The notes under the pieces were generated by a model. That model had not been told where the DNA came from, ran no database searches, and saw only the letters and a list, made by a program, of their open reading frames with translations. Shown here one piece after another: positions 52,947 to 61,466 of a DNA stretch of 64,000 bases; position 1 is the stretch's first letter; each line of letters opens with the position of its first letter. Position numbers and translations under genes: made by a program. Source of the DNA: Albidovulum sp. (GTDB lineage Bacteria > Pseudomonadota > Alphaproteobacteria > Rhodobacterales > Rhodobacteraceae); NCBI GenBank assembly GCA_030837825.1, contig JAUQYB010000110.1:49528-113527 (forward strand), written 5' to 3'.

Positions 52947-54341
52947 TCACACGGTGTGGAGGTAGAGGTCGAAGTCCACCTCGGTCACGGTTCGGGCGAC
53001 GCGGGCGTATTCGGCGGCCTTCACCGCGGTGAAGGTGCGGTGCATGTCCTCGCCCAGCGCCTGCCTGAGGAACTCCGACGCCGTCGCCGCCTCGATCGCC
53101 GCCCGCCAGTCGCGCGGAATCGCCGGGCCGCCCGCATCCTCGGCATAGGCGTTGCCGGTGGTCTCCGGCCCCGGGTCGATGCGGTTGTCGATCCCGTGCA
53201 GGATGCCGGCAAGCACCGTGGCCGCGACCAGATAGGGATTGGCATCCACCCCTGACGGCCGGTGTTCGATCCGCCGCGCCTTCACATCGCCCTCGGGCAC
53301 GCGCAGAGCCACCGAACGGTTGTTGACGCCCCAGCTCGTCGAGACCGGCGCATAGCTCTGGCTGGCGAAGCGGCGCCAGGAATTGAGGTGCGGCGCGAAC
53401 ACCAGCATCGATTCGCCCATCGTCGCCCTGAGGCCGCCGAGCGCATGGAGAAGCGTCTCTGTCCAGCCTGCCCCCGGTTGTTCGGCGAAGACGTTGCGCC
53501 CCGCCTCGTCCTGAAGCGAGACATGGAAGTGCATTCCCGAACCGGCGTAATCCTCCACCGGCTTGGCCATGAAGCAGGCGGTCACCCCGTGGGCGCGGGC
53601 CTGTTGCCTTACGATCCGCTTCAACCGCACGATGTCGTCGGCGGCCTGCATCACGTCCTCGCGGTAGTGAAGCGTCAGCTCGTATTGCCCCGGCGCATAT
53701 TCCGAAATCAGCGTCTCCGCCCTGATCCCGGCCGCCGCGGCGCCGGCGTAGATGTCGGAGAAAAGCGGCAGCATCCCGTGCAGGTGATCGACGGAATAGA
53801 CCTCGGTCTTGCGGCTCGGTCGTCCGTCCAGCACATCGCGCGCCGGCCGCACCTTGCCGTCCGGGCCGCGGTCGTTGGCGAGCAGGAAGAATTCCAGCTC
53901 GAACGCCCCCGCGGGCTTCAGGCCCCGTTCGGCGAAGGCATTCACCTGCCGGCGCAGCGCATGGCGGGGGTCTGACGTCATCGGCCTTCCGTCAAGCTCG
54001 TAGAGCGAAAGGAACACCTCGGCACGGGCGGGCTTCGTGCCGTGCAGGGGCTTCAGCGTTCCGGGGATCGGCCAGGCCCGCCGGTCGCCGTCGCCCTCGT
54101 CCCAGATTAGGCCGGTCTCGTGCACGTCCTCGCCGCAGATGTCGAGCCCGAGGATCGAGACCGGCATGTGCCGGCCGGACTTGTAGAGCGGGAGAAGCTC
54201 GTGCCGCCGGATGATCTTGCCGCGGCCCATGCCGTTGGAATCATGCAGCACGATGTCGATCGCCTCGATTTCCGGATGATCGGCGAGGAAGGTTTCGGCC
54301 TCGGCAAGGGTGGCGCCGGAGGGGCAGAGGTTTTCCAGCAT
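52947..54341 (-). CDS. Glutamine synthetase family protein (gamma-glutamyl-amine synthetase-like)
   Basis: 464 residues with a GS beta-grasp N-terminus (IEAIDIVLHDSNGMGRGKIIRRHELL) and catalytic domain. Metal/Glu-binding motifs are GAFELEFFLL, YAPGQYELTLHYRE, GSGMHFHVSLQD and NNRSVALRVPEG. It lacks the adenylylation tyrosine loop sequence of GlnA and groups with PuuA/GlnT-like enzymes that ligate glutamate to amines. Two bases separate it from the upstream aminotransferase gene. A gamma-glutamylation step in amine catabolism is a reasonable guess only. Confidence 0.83.
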   Translation of the reverse strand: MLENLCPSGATLAEAETFLADHPEIEAIDIVLHDSNGMGRGKIIRRHELLPLYKSGRHMPVSILGLDICGEDVHETGLIWDEGDGDRRAWPIPGTLKPLHGTKPARAEVFLSLYELDGRPMTSDPRHALRRQVNAFAERGLKPAGAFELEFFLLANDRGPDGKVRPARDVLDGRPSRKTEVYSVDHLHGMLPLFSDIYAGAAAAGIRAETLISEYAPGQYELTLHYREDVMQAADDIVRLKRIVRQQARAHGVTACFMAKPVEDYAGSGMHFHVSLQDEAGRNVFAEQPGAGWTETLLHALGGLRATMGESMLVFAPHLNSWRRFASQSYAPVSTSWGVNNRSVALRVPEGDVKARRIEHRPSGVDANPYLVAATVLAGILHGIDNRIDPGPETTGNAYAEDAGGPAIPRDWRAAIEAATASEFLRQALGEDMHRTFTAVKAAEYARVARTVTEVDFDLYLHTV

Positions 54342-54342
54342 G

Positions 54343-55722
54343 TCAGGCCTCGGGAAAGAGTTCGGTCAGGATTTCGTCGAAGGCGGCGACGAGCCGGTCG
54401 ATCTGCCGCTTCTTCGTGGCCGGGCTTACCAGCATCATGTTGTGGAAAGGCGCGATCAGGCAGCCGCGGTTCAGAAGCGCGGTGTGAACCGCCGCCTCGA
54501 CCTCGGGCACATGGGCCATCGACGCCTCGGTGCCGTTCCTGAGCGGGCCGGGGGCGCAGATGAACTCCACCCGCGCGCCGACTCGGACGACGTGCCAGGG
54601 CGCGCCATGCGCCTCGATCACCCGTTTCAGGCCGGAAGAGAGCCTCTCTGCGCCCTTTTCCATATGCGCGTAGGCGCTGGGCGTCATCACCTCGGCCAGG
54701 GTTGCCGTCAGGCAGGCGAACTGCATCGGGTTCGCCGACAGCGTCGTCCCCATGCCGGAATGGCCCGAGGGGCGGCCGGCGTTGTAGGCGAGGTAGTCCT
54801 TCGCCACTTTGGGTCTGAGCCCCCAGACGGCGGTGGGCATCCCCCCCGCCACGCATTTGCCGACGACGAAAATGTCGGGGTCGAGTCCGTGCACCGCGGT
54901 GTAGCCGCCGAGGCCGGAGGAAATGGTATGCGTCTCGTCGATGATCAGCAGCGCGCCATGTTTCGTCGCCAGCGCCCGGAGCCCGTCGTGGAAGCCCGGC
55001 TCCGGCAGGACCATGCAGGAATTGGTCATCACCGGCTCGGTCAGGATCGCCGCGATCTCGCCGGTCTTCAGCGCGGCCTCGACGCTGGCGAGGTCGTTGA
55101 ACTCGGCGCAGGCGGCGACCTGGGTCAGATCCGCGACCTGCCCGGTCAGGCCCGGCCGCGTGCGGGTCATGCCGTTCGACCGCTCCACCATCGTGTCGTC
55201 CACCGTGCCGTGGTAGCAGCCGTTGAACACCAGCACCTTGGGCCTGCCGGTCACCGCCCGCGCCACCCGCAGCGCGAAGCGGTTGGCGTCCGTTGCGGTG
55301 GTCGCGACCTGCCACCTGAAGTCGCCAAAGCGCTCGGTCAGGCGCCGCCCGGCCTCCATCGCCGCCTCGGTCGGCAGCATGTAGGTCAGGCCGCGCCGGG
55401 CCTGCTTGCGAATCGCCCGGGCGACCGGCTTCGGCGAATGGCCGAACATCGAGCCGGTGTCGCCGAGACAGAAATCGTCGATGCCGTAGCCGTCGATATC
55501 GGTGATCCGGGCGCCCTCGGCCCGGTCGACCAGCATCGGGAAGGGCATCGGCCAGTCCTTCATCCAGTGCATCGGCACCGAATCGAGCCAGGCCTCCGCG
55601 CCGGCCTTGAGCGCCGCCCTTGTCTTCGGCCGCGAGGCAGCAAAGCGCCGCGCCTCGCGTTCGGCCACCTTTTTCAGGCGGTCGCGCTGAATACCGGCAA
55701 CGGGTTCCTGCGGCTTAGGCAT
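54343..55722 (-). CDS. Class III (GSA-type) PLP aminotransferase
   Basis: 459 residues. The PLP lysine is Lys289 in DIFVVGKCVAGGMP and the pyridine-binding Asp262 is in LLIIDETHTISSG. The phosphate-loop region reads TTATDANRFALRVARA rather than the common SGTEA-type form. ATG55722 is preceded by GGAGTGA. First gene of the operon with the GS homologue and class V enzyme; two TTTGATCAAA palindromes lie upstream. The substrate is unknown; omega-amino acids or aldehydes from amines would suit the context. Confidence 0.83.
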   Translation of the reverse strand: MPKPQEPVAGIQRDRLKKVAEREARRFAASRPKTRAALKAGAEAWLDSVPMHWMKDWPMPFPMLVDRAEGARITDIDGYGIDDFCLGDTGSMFGHSPKPVARAIRKQARRGLTYMLPTEAAMEAGRRLTERFGDFRWQVATTATDANRFALRVARAVTGRPKVLVFNGCYHGTVDDTMVERSNGMTRTRPGLTGQVADLTQVAACAEFNDLASVEAALKTGEIAAILTEPVMTNSCMVLPEPGFHDGLRALATKHGALLIIDETHTISSGLGGYTAVHGLDPDIFVVGKCVAGGMPTAVWGLRPKVAKDYLAYNAGRPSGHSGMGTTLSANPMQFACLTATLAEVMTPSAYAHMEKGAERLSSGLKRVIEAHGAPWHVVRVGARVEFICAPGPLRNGTEASMAHVPEVEAAVHTALLNRGCLIAPFHNMMLVSPATKKRQIDRLVAAFDEILTELFPEA

Positions 55723-55756
55723 GGGGTCACTCCTTCGACGCCTCCTTATCCGCGAT

Positions 55757-55768
55757 ATTTGATCAAAT
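55757..55768. promoter_or_regulatory. Operator-like palindrome 1 upstream of the class III aminotransferase
   Basis: ATTTGATCAAAT is a perfect 12-bp palindrome, 35 bp upstream of the aminotransferase ATG. It would overlap the promoter of the minus-strand operon, a position typical for repression. A second copy of the core lies 65 bp further upstream. Confidence 0.6.
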
Positions 55769-55822
55769 TGGAAGCGTGATGTGACGGCCGACATGCGGGC
55801 GCCTTGCGGAGTTGTCCAGCTA

Positions 55823-55832
55823 TTTGATCAAA
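55823..55832. promoter_or_regulatory. Operator-like palindrome 2, overlapping the cobS stop
   Basis: TTTGATCAAA, the same 10-bp core, has its centre 65 bp from the first copy (about six helical turns). It includes the cobS stop codon at 55828-55830. Paired sites on the same helix face suggest cooperative binding or looping by a GntR- or RpiR-like dimer, not encoded in this window. Confidence 0.55.
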
Positions 55833-56580
55833 CGATCAGGGCGATCGCGGCCGCCCAGCCTGCGCATTCCGCGAACTGCTGCATGGCGCCCAGCACGTCG
55901 CCGGTCTGCCCGCCGATCTGCCGGATCGCCCGCCAGGCGACGACGATGGCAGAACCGGCCATCGCCGCGGCCACAACGACAGCCGGGCCGATCCCCAGCG
56001 GCAACAGGCAAAGAAAGCCGATTCCTACCGCGATTCTGGCCGGCACAGGGTCGATTCCGGCCGCGGCCCGCCCGAGCCCGTCGGCCCGCGCCGCCGGCAT
56101 CAGGACGATCGCCGCCGGCAGCACTGCGCGCGACGCAGCGGCGAGCGCGGCAAGGGCGAAGACCGATCCGCCCCCTTCGATCAGGCCGGCAAGGGCCGTG
56201 CCCCGGAAGCCGAGCGCAAGGACCAGCGCGATGACCCCGTAAGAACCGATCCGGCTGTCGCGCATGATTTCGAGCTTGCGTTCGCGCGTCCGTCCGCCGC
56301 CGAACCCGTCGGCAAGATCCGCCAGCCCGTCCTCGTGCATCGCGCCCGTCGCCAGCACGGATGCGGCCAATGCAAGGATCGCCGCCGTCGCTGGCGGCAG
56401 GCCGAGTGCAAGCGCGGCTTGGCAGACCAGCGCCGAGATACCGCCGACGACAAGCCCCACGATTGGCCAGGCCCAGGACGAAGCCGCCATCGCCGGTGTC
56501 TCGCCGGCAATCGGGCGGACCGGCAGACGCGTCAGCAGGAGGAACGCGAGCCTCAGCTCGTCCGCCCGCCCGCCCTTCAT
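55828..56580 (-). CDS. cobS: Adenosylcobinamide-GDP ribazoletransferase CobS
   Basis: 250 residues, polytopic. Family motifs are LLTRLPVRP, the active-site ATGAMHEDGLADLADGFGGGRTRERKLEIMRDSRIGSYG region (acidic residues binding magnesium) and a C-terminal IGGQTGDVLGAMQQFAE. It joins alpha-ribazole phosphate to adenosylcobinamide-GDP, the last assembly step of cobalamin. ATG56580 overlaps the cobT stop. Confidence 0.94.
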   Translation of the reverse strand: MKGGRADELRLAFLLLTRLPVRPIAGETPAMAASSWAWPIVGLVVGGISALVCQAALALGLPPATAAILALAASVLATGAMHEDGLADLADGFGGGRTRERKLEIMRDSRIGSYGVIALVLALGFRGTALAGLIEGGGSVFALAALAAASRAVLPAAIVLMPAARADGLGRAAAGIDPVPARIAVGIGFLCLLPLGIGPAVVVAAAMAGSAIVVAWRAIRQIGGQTGDVLGAMQQFAECAGWAAAIALIV

Positions 56581-57596
56581 GCCTCGGACACCCCGGCTTC
56601 GTCGAAGGTCGCCATGCCATTGTGGCAGGCAAGCGCCGCGCGCACGATGCCGAGCGCAAGCGCCGCGCCCGAGCCTTCGCCAAGCCGCATGTCGAATTCC
56701 AGGACCGGGCGCTTGTGGATCGCGGCCAGAAGCTTGCGGTGGCCCGGTTCGGCCGAAGTGTGACCGACGAGACAATGATCCAGCAGCCGCTTGTCTGCGG
56801 CATGGAGCACGGCGGCCGCTGCGGTGCAGATGAACCCGTCGAGAATCACGGGGATACGCTCTGCCCGCGCGGCCAGAACCGCGCCGCAGATCGCCGCCTG
56901 TTCGCGTCCGCCAAGTGCAGCGAGGACGCCCCCGGCGTTGCCGAGGACGCCCGCGTGACGGGTCAGCCCGCGTTCGATGGCGTCGATCTTGCGCGCGATT
57001 CCAGCCTTGTCAGAGCCTGTTCCCGGCCCGACCCATTCTGCCACAGGTCCCCCGAAGCAGGCCGTGGCCAGAGCTGCGGCGACGGTGGAATTGCCGATGC
57101 CCATCTCTCCCAGGATCAGGATGTCGGCGCCCGAATCGACGGCCGCCGCCCCCTGCCAGAGCGCGTCGAGGCAGTCCACCTCGTCCATCGCCGGGCCCTC
57201 GGTGAAATCGCCGGTCGGCCTGTCAAGCTCCAGCGCGATGACCGAAAGCTCGGCGCCATTGGCCGCGCAAAGCTGGTTGATCGCGGCGCCGCCGGCGCGG
57301 AAGTTGGCAACCATCTGCGCTGTCACATCCTGCGGGTAGGGGTTCACGCCCTGCGCGCAGATACCGTGGTTGCCGGCAAAGACCAGCGCCTGGGCGTTGC
57401 GGATTTCGGGCCGGGCGGTTCCGCGCCAGGCGGCCATGAACTCGGCGATCTGCTCCAGCCTGCCAAGCGACCCGGGCGGCTTGGTCAGCGAATTCTGCCG
57501 CGCCCGCGCCGCCTCGGCCGCCTGGGCGTCGGCAACCGGCAGCCGGTCGGCAAGGGCTGCAAGCTGGGAGAGCGAGGAGATGCGCGGAAGGCTCAT
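56577..57596 (-). CDS. cobT: Nicotinate-nucleotide:dimethylbenzimidazole phosphoribosyltransferase CobT
   Basis: 339 residues. Conserved blocks are LGRLEQIAEFMAAW, VFAGNHGICAQGVNPYPQDVTAQMVANF, EMGIGNSTVAAALA and VILDGFICTAAA. The catalytic Glu expected in the EGSGAALALG segment near the C-terminus is present. It supplies alpha-ribazole phosphate to CobS. It sits 1 bp after cobU; called cobU in the Pseudomonas denitrificans naming. Confidence 0.94.
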   Translation of the reverse strand: MSLPRISSLSQLAALADRLPVADAQAAEAARARQNSLTKPPGSLGRLEQIAEFMAAWRGTARPEIRNAQALVFAGNHGICAQGVNPYPQDVTAQMVANFRAGGAAINQLCAANGAELSVIALELDRPTGDFTEGPAMDEVDCLDALWQGAAAVDSGADILILGEMGIGNSTVAAALATACFGGPVAEWVGPGTGSDKAGIARKIDAIERGLTRHAGVLGNAGGVLAALGGREQAAICGAVLAARAERIPVILDGFICTAAAAVLHAADKRLLDHCLVGHTSAEPGHRKLLAAIHKRPVLEFDMRLGEGSGAALALGIVRAALACHNGMATFDEAGVSEA

Positions 57597-57597
57597 G

Positions 57598-58104
57598 TCA
57601 TTTCACTTTCAGCGGAAGGCCGGCGACGGCCAGGTAGACTTCATCGGCGGCCGCGGCGACCCATTGGTTCAAAAGACCGGCCGCATCGCGGAAACCGCGG
57701 GCGAGCGGATTGTCGGGGACGATGCCCATGCCGACCTCGTTGGTCACGATCACAACCGGATCGCGCTGGGCGGGCAGCGCGGCGACCAGCGCCTGCCCCG
57801 ACTCACGCCAATCGGCCTCGGCGAGCATCAGGTTCGTCAGCCACAACGTCAGGCAATCGACAAGCCGAGGGCCTTTGCCGTCCGTCGCGCCGAGTGCCGC
57901 CACCAGCGCGCGCGGCGCGGGATGGTCCAGCCACTCCGGCCCCCGCCGCGCCTGATGGGCGGCGATCCGCGTCGCCATCTCGGCGTCATGCGCCTCGGCG
58001 GTGGCGATGTAGACGGCAGGCCGGCCGAGCGACAGCGCCATCGCCTCTGCAATGCCGCTTTTGCCCGACCGGGCGCCTCCGGTAATCAGTATCGTCTTGC
58101 CCAT
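57598..58104 (-). CDS. cobU: Adenosylcobinamide kinase / guanylyltransferase CobU
   Basis: 168 residues, P-loop GGARSGKSGIAEAMA near the N-terminus. The guanylylated His is expected in AEAHDAEMATRIAAHQARRG, and VTNEVGMGIVPDNPLARGFRD is diagnostic. It makes adenosylcobinamide-GDP from adenosylcobinamide. First gene of cobU-cobT-cobS, diverging from the phosphatase gene; also called cobP. Confidence 0.94.
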   Translation of the reverse strand: MGKTILITGGARSGKSGIAEAMALSLGRPAVYIATAEAHDAEMATRIAAHQARRGPEWLDHPAPRALVAALGATDGKGPRLVDCLTLWLTNLMLAEADWRESGQALVAALPAQRDPVVIVTNEVGMGIVPDNPLARGFRDAAGLLNQWVAAAADEVYLAVAGLPLKVK

Positions 58105-58155
58105 CGCCCGCTCTCAAAGCAGAAACGGGCCGTCCGTGAAAGGGAGAATGCGACC

Positions 58156-58731
58156 GTGGGCGCCCGTGCCGCGACAGAGCTGATTCTGGTCCGTCATGCC
58201 CCCGTGCTGACGGGGGGGCGGCTCTGCGGCCGGACGGACGTGCCGGCCGACTGTTCCGACACCGGCCGCATCGCCGCGCTGCGTGCGGCCATCGGCGAGC
58301 CTGGACGGATCGTCACCAGCCCCGCGCTGCGTTGCCGCCAGACAGTGGCGGCGCTCTGGCCCACGGCGATCGCTGAGGCCGACCCGGCGCTCTGGGAGCA
58401 GGACTTCGGTCTCTGGGAGGGGAGGGTAACCAGCGACATTCCCGATCTCGGCCCGCTTTCGCCCGACGATCTTGCCTGCCACCGCCCGCCGGAAGGCGAA
58501 AGCTTCGCCGACCTCTGCGCCCGGGTCGCGCCTGCACTGGCGCGCGTTGCCGACGGCGGCCGCGTAACCATCGTGGCCCATGCCGGGACGGTGCGCGCGG
58601 CCCTCGCTCTCGCCGTCGGCACGGTGCCCGCCGCGCTTGCCTTCGAGGTGGCGCCGCTGTCGCTCACCCGGCTCCGGGCCCTGTCCGGCGCCGGCTGGTC
58701 GATCGGCGCCGTCAACTGGGGCCCCTCGTGA
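58156..58731 (+). CDS. Histidine phosphatase, probable alpha-ribazole phosphatase (CobC-type)
   Basis: 191 residues of the phosphoglycerate-mutase-like family. The catalytic His is in LILVRHAPVLTGGRLCGRTDVP (RHG-type box) and the second His is in VTIVAHAGTVRAAL. GLWEGR lies between. Next to cobU/T/S it would remove the 5' phosphate from alpha-ribazole phosphate or adenosylcobalamin phosphate. Start GTG58156 has AGGGAG 9 nt upstream. It overlaps the next start as GTGA. Confidence 0.85.
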   Translation: MGARAATELILVRHAPVLTGGRLCGRTDVPADCSDTGRIAALRAAIGEPGRIVTSPALRCRQTVAALWPTAIAEADPALWEQDFGLWEGRVTSDIPDLGPLSPDDLACHRPPEGESFADLCARVAPALARVADGGRVTIVAHAGTVRAALALAVGTVPAALAFEVAPLSLTRLRALSGAGWSIGAVNWGPS

Positions 58732-59549
58732 ACGCACCGCCGGTTCGGGTGGCAGGCCACTTCGGCGAGTTCCTGCAGGGTCGGATCGGGCCGGCCGGGC
58801 CGGTCGCGCTGATCTCGGTTCCCTGCCCTGCCGTTGCGGTCGCGGGCTGGCACTGCCCCGGTGCGGGGCTTTCCATCCACGGCAGCGGCCAGCGCCTGGT
58901 CACGCCCGACCGGGCGCGACGTTTCGTCGCGCGGCTCGGCCTTGGCCTGTCCGGCCGTGTGCGCCTCAGCGCGGCGATGCCCGCGGGCGGCGGGGCGGGC
59001 GCTTCCACCGCGACGCTCGTCGCGCTTGCCCGCCTCGCCGGGGCCGGTGACCCGCCAGAGGTCATCGCGCGCGCCTGCATCGCCGCCGAAGGCGCAAGCG
59101 ATCCGCTGATGTTTCCCGCCCCCGAAAGGCTTCTCTGGGCGTCTCGTGAAGGCCGGGTGCTCCGCCACCTTCCGGCCCTGCCGCGCATCGACGTGATCGG
59201 CGGGTTTCTCGGCCCCGGCCGGCGCACCGATGCCGGCGACCAGGATTTCCCGGACATCCGCGATCTGGTGGATGCCTGGGTCACCGCCGCGCATGCCGGC
59301 AGGGTCGAGGCGCTCGCGGACATCGCCGCCGATTCTGCCCGCCGCACGCTAGCGCTCCGCGGTCCCGCGGGCGATCCGACCGACGCGCTCGCGCACGAGC
59401 TTGGGGCGGCCGGCCTCGTCATCGGCCATACCGGATCGGCGCGCGGCCTGCTATTCGTGCCCGGACGAATCCCCGAAGCTGCAGCAGGCGCCCTGCGCGC
59501 GGCGGGCATGACGGGGATTGTCCGGTTTCGCGTAGGGGCAAGGGTATGA
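58728..59549 (+). CDS. GHMP kinase, probable L-threonine kinase (PduX-like)
   Basis: 273 residues. The N-terminal GHFGEFLQGRIGPAGPVALISVPCP and the GHMP ATP loop MPAGGGAGASTATLVALARL match the PduX type. PduX phosphorylates L-threonine for CobD decarboxylase, giving the aminopropanol phosphate linker of cobalamin. The threonine-phosphate decarboxylase gene is two genes downstream, which supports this reading. The start is GTG overlapping the phosphatase stop; the stop overlaps cbiB (ATGA). Confidence 0.8.
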   Translation: MNAPPVRVAGHFGEFLQGRIGPAGPVALISVPCPAVAVAGWHCPGAGLSIHGSGQRLVTPDRARRFVARLGLGLSGRVRLSAAMPAGGGAGASTATLVALARLAGAGDPPEVIARACIAAEGASDPLMFPAPERLLWASREGRVLRHLPALPRIDVIGGFLGPGRRTDAGDQDFPDIRDLVDAWVTAAHAGRVEALADIAADSARRTLALRGPAGDPTDALAHELGAAGLVIGHTGSARGLLFVPGRIPEAAAGALRAAGMTGIVRFRVGARV

Positions 59550-60487
59550 CTGGCGCAATGATGATGCTCGTGGCGCTTGCCCTCGACAGCGCGATCGGCT
59601 GGCCGAATCCGGTCTTCCGTGTGATCGGCCATCCGGTCTCGTGGTTCGGCCGCCTCATCGGTGCGCTCGACCGCTGGATCAACCTCGACGGCGCCGATGA
59701 AGGCGCCCGGCGGATCGCCGGCGTGGTGGCGGCCGCCGTGGTGATCGGTGCCGCCGCCGAAATCGCCTGGGTGCTGACCTGGCTTGTCCCCGGGGATTGG
59801 CCGGGCGTCGTGCTGACGGGTGTGCTGGCCTGGCCGCTCGTCGCTGTGCGATCGCTGCACGACCATGTGCGCGCCGTCGCCCTGCCGCTTGCAGGGGGCG
59901 ACCTTGCCGCCGCGCGCCGTGCGGTGTCGATGATCGTCGGCCGCGATCCCGAACAGCTTGACCGCGAAGGGGTCGCGCGGGCAACGCTGGAGAGCCTGGC
60001 CGAGAACACCTCGGACGCAATCGTCGCCCCGGTCTTCTGGGGCGTCATCTTCGGCCTGCCCGGAATTGCCGCCTACAAGGCGATCAACACGCTCGATTCG
60101 ATGATCGGCCACCGAACACCGCGCCACAACGCCTTCGGCTGGGCTTCGGCCCGGATCGACGATGTGGCGAACCTCATCCCGGCGCGGCTGACCGGCCTGC
60201 TTTTGGCGCTGGTCTCGACCCGCCCGCGCGCGGCGCTCGCGACAATGTGGCGCGATGCGCGCCGCCACCGGTCGCCGAACGCGGGCTGGCCCGAGGCCGC
60301 ACTCGCCGGCGCCCTGGAGGTCCGCCTGTCGGGCCCGCGGGTCTATCACGACCGCATCGCCGACGAACCCTGGCTGAACGAAGGCGCGCCCGATCCGCAG
60401 CCGGCCGACATCGCCCGGGCGCTTCGCCTGTTCCGCTTCGTGGTTCTCGGGCTCGCGCTTCTCCTCGCCGCGCTTTCGGTGGTCTGA
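59546..60487 (+). CDS. cbiB: Adenosylcobinamide-phosphate synthase CbiB (CobD)
   Basis: 313 residues, membrane protein with about five helices. Signature regions are ALALDSAIGWPNPVFRVIGHPVSWFGRL, LESLAENTSDAIVAPVFWGVIFGLPG and AYKAINTLDSMIGHRTPRHNAFGWASARIDD. It attaches aminopropanol phosphate to adenosylcobyric acid. Named cobD in the aerobic-pathway nomenclature. Confidence 0.94.
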   Translation: MTGAMMMLVALALDSAIGWPNPVFRVIGHPVSWFGRLIGALDRWINLDGADEGARRIAGVVAAAVVIGAAAEIAWVLTWLVPGDWPGVVLTGVLAWPLVAVRSLHDHVRAVALPLAGGDLAAARRAVSMIVGRDPEQLDREGVARATLESLAENTSDAIVAPVFWGVIFGLPGIAAYKAINTLDSMIGHRTPRHNAFGWASARIDDVANLIPARLTGLLLALVSTRPRAALATMWRDARRHRSPNAGWPEAALAGALEVRLSGPRVYHDRIADEPWLNEGAPDPQPADIARALRLFRFVVLGLALLLAALSVV

Positions 60488-60492
60488 GCCGG

Positions 60493-61458
60493 ATGACGCG
60501 GGATCACGGAGGCAACATCGACGTGGCGATGGCGCGATATGGCGGCGCGCCGGAGGACTGGATCGACCTCTCGACCGGGATCAACCGCGTCCCCTATCCC
60601 CTGCCGCCGATCCCGCCCGAGGCCTGGACGGCGCTTCCCACCCGGGCGGCGCACGACCGTCTCGTCGCCGCCGCGCGTGGTGCCTACCGGCCCGGGGCCG
60701 CGATCCTGCCCGTCGCGGGCGCGCAGGCGGCGATCCAGATGATCCCGTGGCTTTGCCCGGCCGGCCGCGCCCGCGTGCTCGCACCCACCTACAACGAACA
60801 TGCGGCGGCACTCCTCGCCGCCGGCTGGACCGTCGAGGAGGTGGCGGAACCCGATGCCCTCGCCGGGGCCGATCTCGCCGTCGTCGTGAACCCCAACAAC
60901 CCCGATGGCCGCAGCTATTCGCCCGACAGGCTCAGGGCGATCGCCCGGCAGGTCGGCCGGCTGGTCGTCGACGAAAGCTTCGCGGACGCAACGCCCGCGC
61001 TGTCTCTGGCGCCCGGCCCGCCGACGCCCGGCGTTCTGGTCCTGCGCTCCTTCGGGAAGTTCTACGGGCTCGCCGGCGTCCGCCTCGGCTTCGTGCTGGG
61101 GGCCGAGACCGAGATCGACATCCTTGCCGCGATGGCCGGACCCTGGCCGGTGAGCGGTGCCGCCATCGGGATCGGCGCCGTGGCTCTCGCCGATGGCGCC
61201 TGGGCGGCGCAGACCGCGGCCAGGCTGGCAGCCGACGGCCGGCGGATGGATGCCCTTGCCGCAGGTGCGGGCTGGCGTCTTGCCGGCGGTTCGTCCCTCT
61301 TCCGGCTCTTTGAGACGCCGGACGCGGCGCGAGCACAGGAAAGGCTGGCGCGCGCCCGGATCTGGTCGCGCATCTTCCCCTACTCGGCCACATGGCTCCG
61401 CCTCGGCCTGCCGGGTAGCGACGCGGAATGGACCCGGCTCGCCGCCGCGCTGGCCTGA
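60493..61458 (+). CDS. cobC: L-threonine-O-3-phosphate decarboxylase (CobC/CobD type, PLP)
   Basis: 321 residues, class I/II aminotransferase fold. Visible motifs are IDLSTGINRVPYPLPPIP, VVVNPNNPDGRSY, LVVDESFAD and the PLP lysine in LRSFGKFYGLAGVRLGF. It forms (R)-1-amino-2-propanol phosphate from threonine phosphate made by the PduX-like kinase. It follows cbiB by 5 bp and converges on cobQ. The symbol cobC follows aerobic-pathway usage; Salmonella calls it cobD. Confidence 0.9.
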   Translation: MTRDHGGNIDVAMARYGGAPEDWIDLSTGINRVPYPLPPIPPEAWTALPTRAAHDRLVAAARGAYRPGAAILPVAGAQAAIQMIPWLCPAGRARVLAPTYNEHAAALLAAGWTVEEVAEPDALAGADLAVVVNPNNPDGRSYSPDRLRAIARQVGRLVVDESFADATPALSLAPGPPTPGVLVLRSFGKFYGLAGVRLGFVLGAETEIDILAAMAGPWPVSGAAIGIGAVALADGAWAAQTAARLAADGRRMDALAAGAGWRLAGGSSLFRLFETPDAARAQERLARARIWSRIFPYSATWLRLGLPGSDAEWTRLAAALA

Positions 61459-61466
61459 CGCCGCGC

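Noticed and set aside
52947..54341. Housekeeping glutamine synthetase GlnA
   Set aside because: The adenylylation-site region typical of GlnA-I is absent and the gene is in an aminotransferase operon, so it is a paralogue with another amine substrate.
55757..55832. FNR/FnrL boxes
   Set aside because: TTTGATCAAA lacks the N4 spacer of TTGAT-N4-ATCAA; it is a different, tighter palindrome. No other FNR-type site was found by eye.
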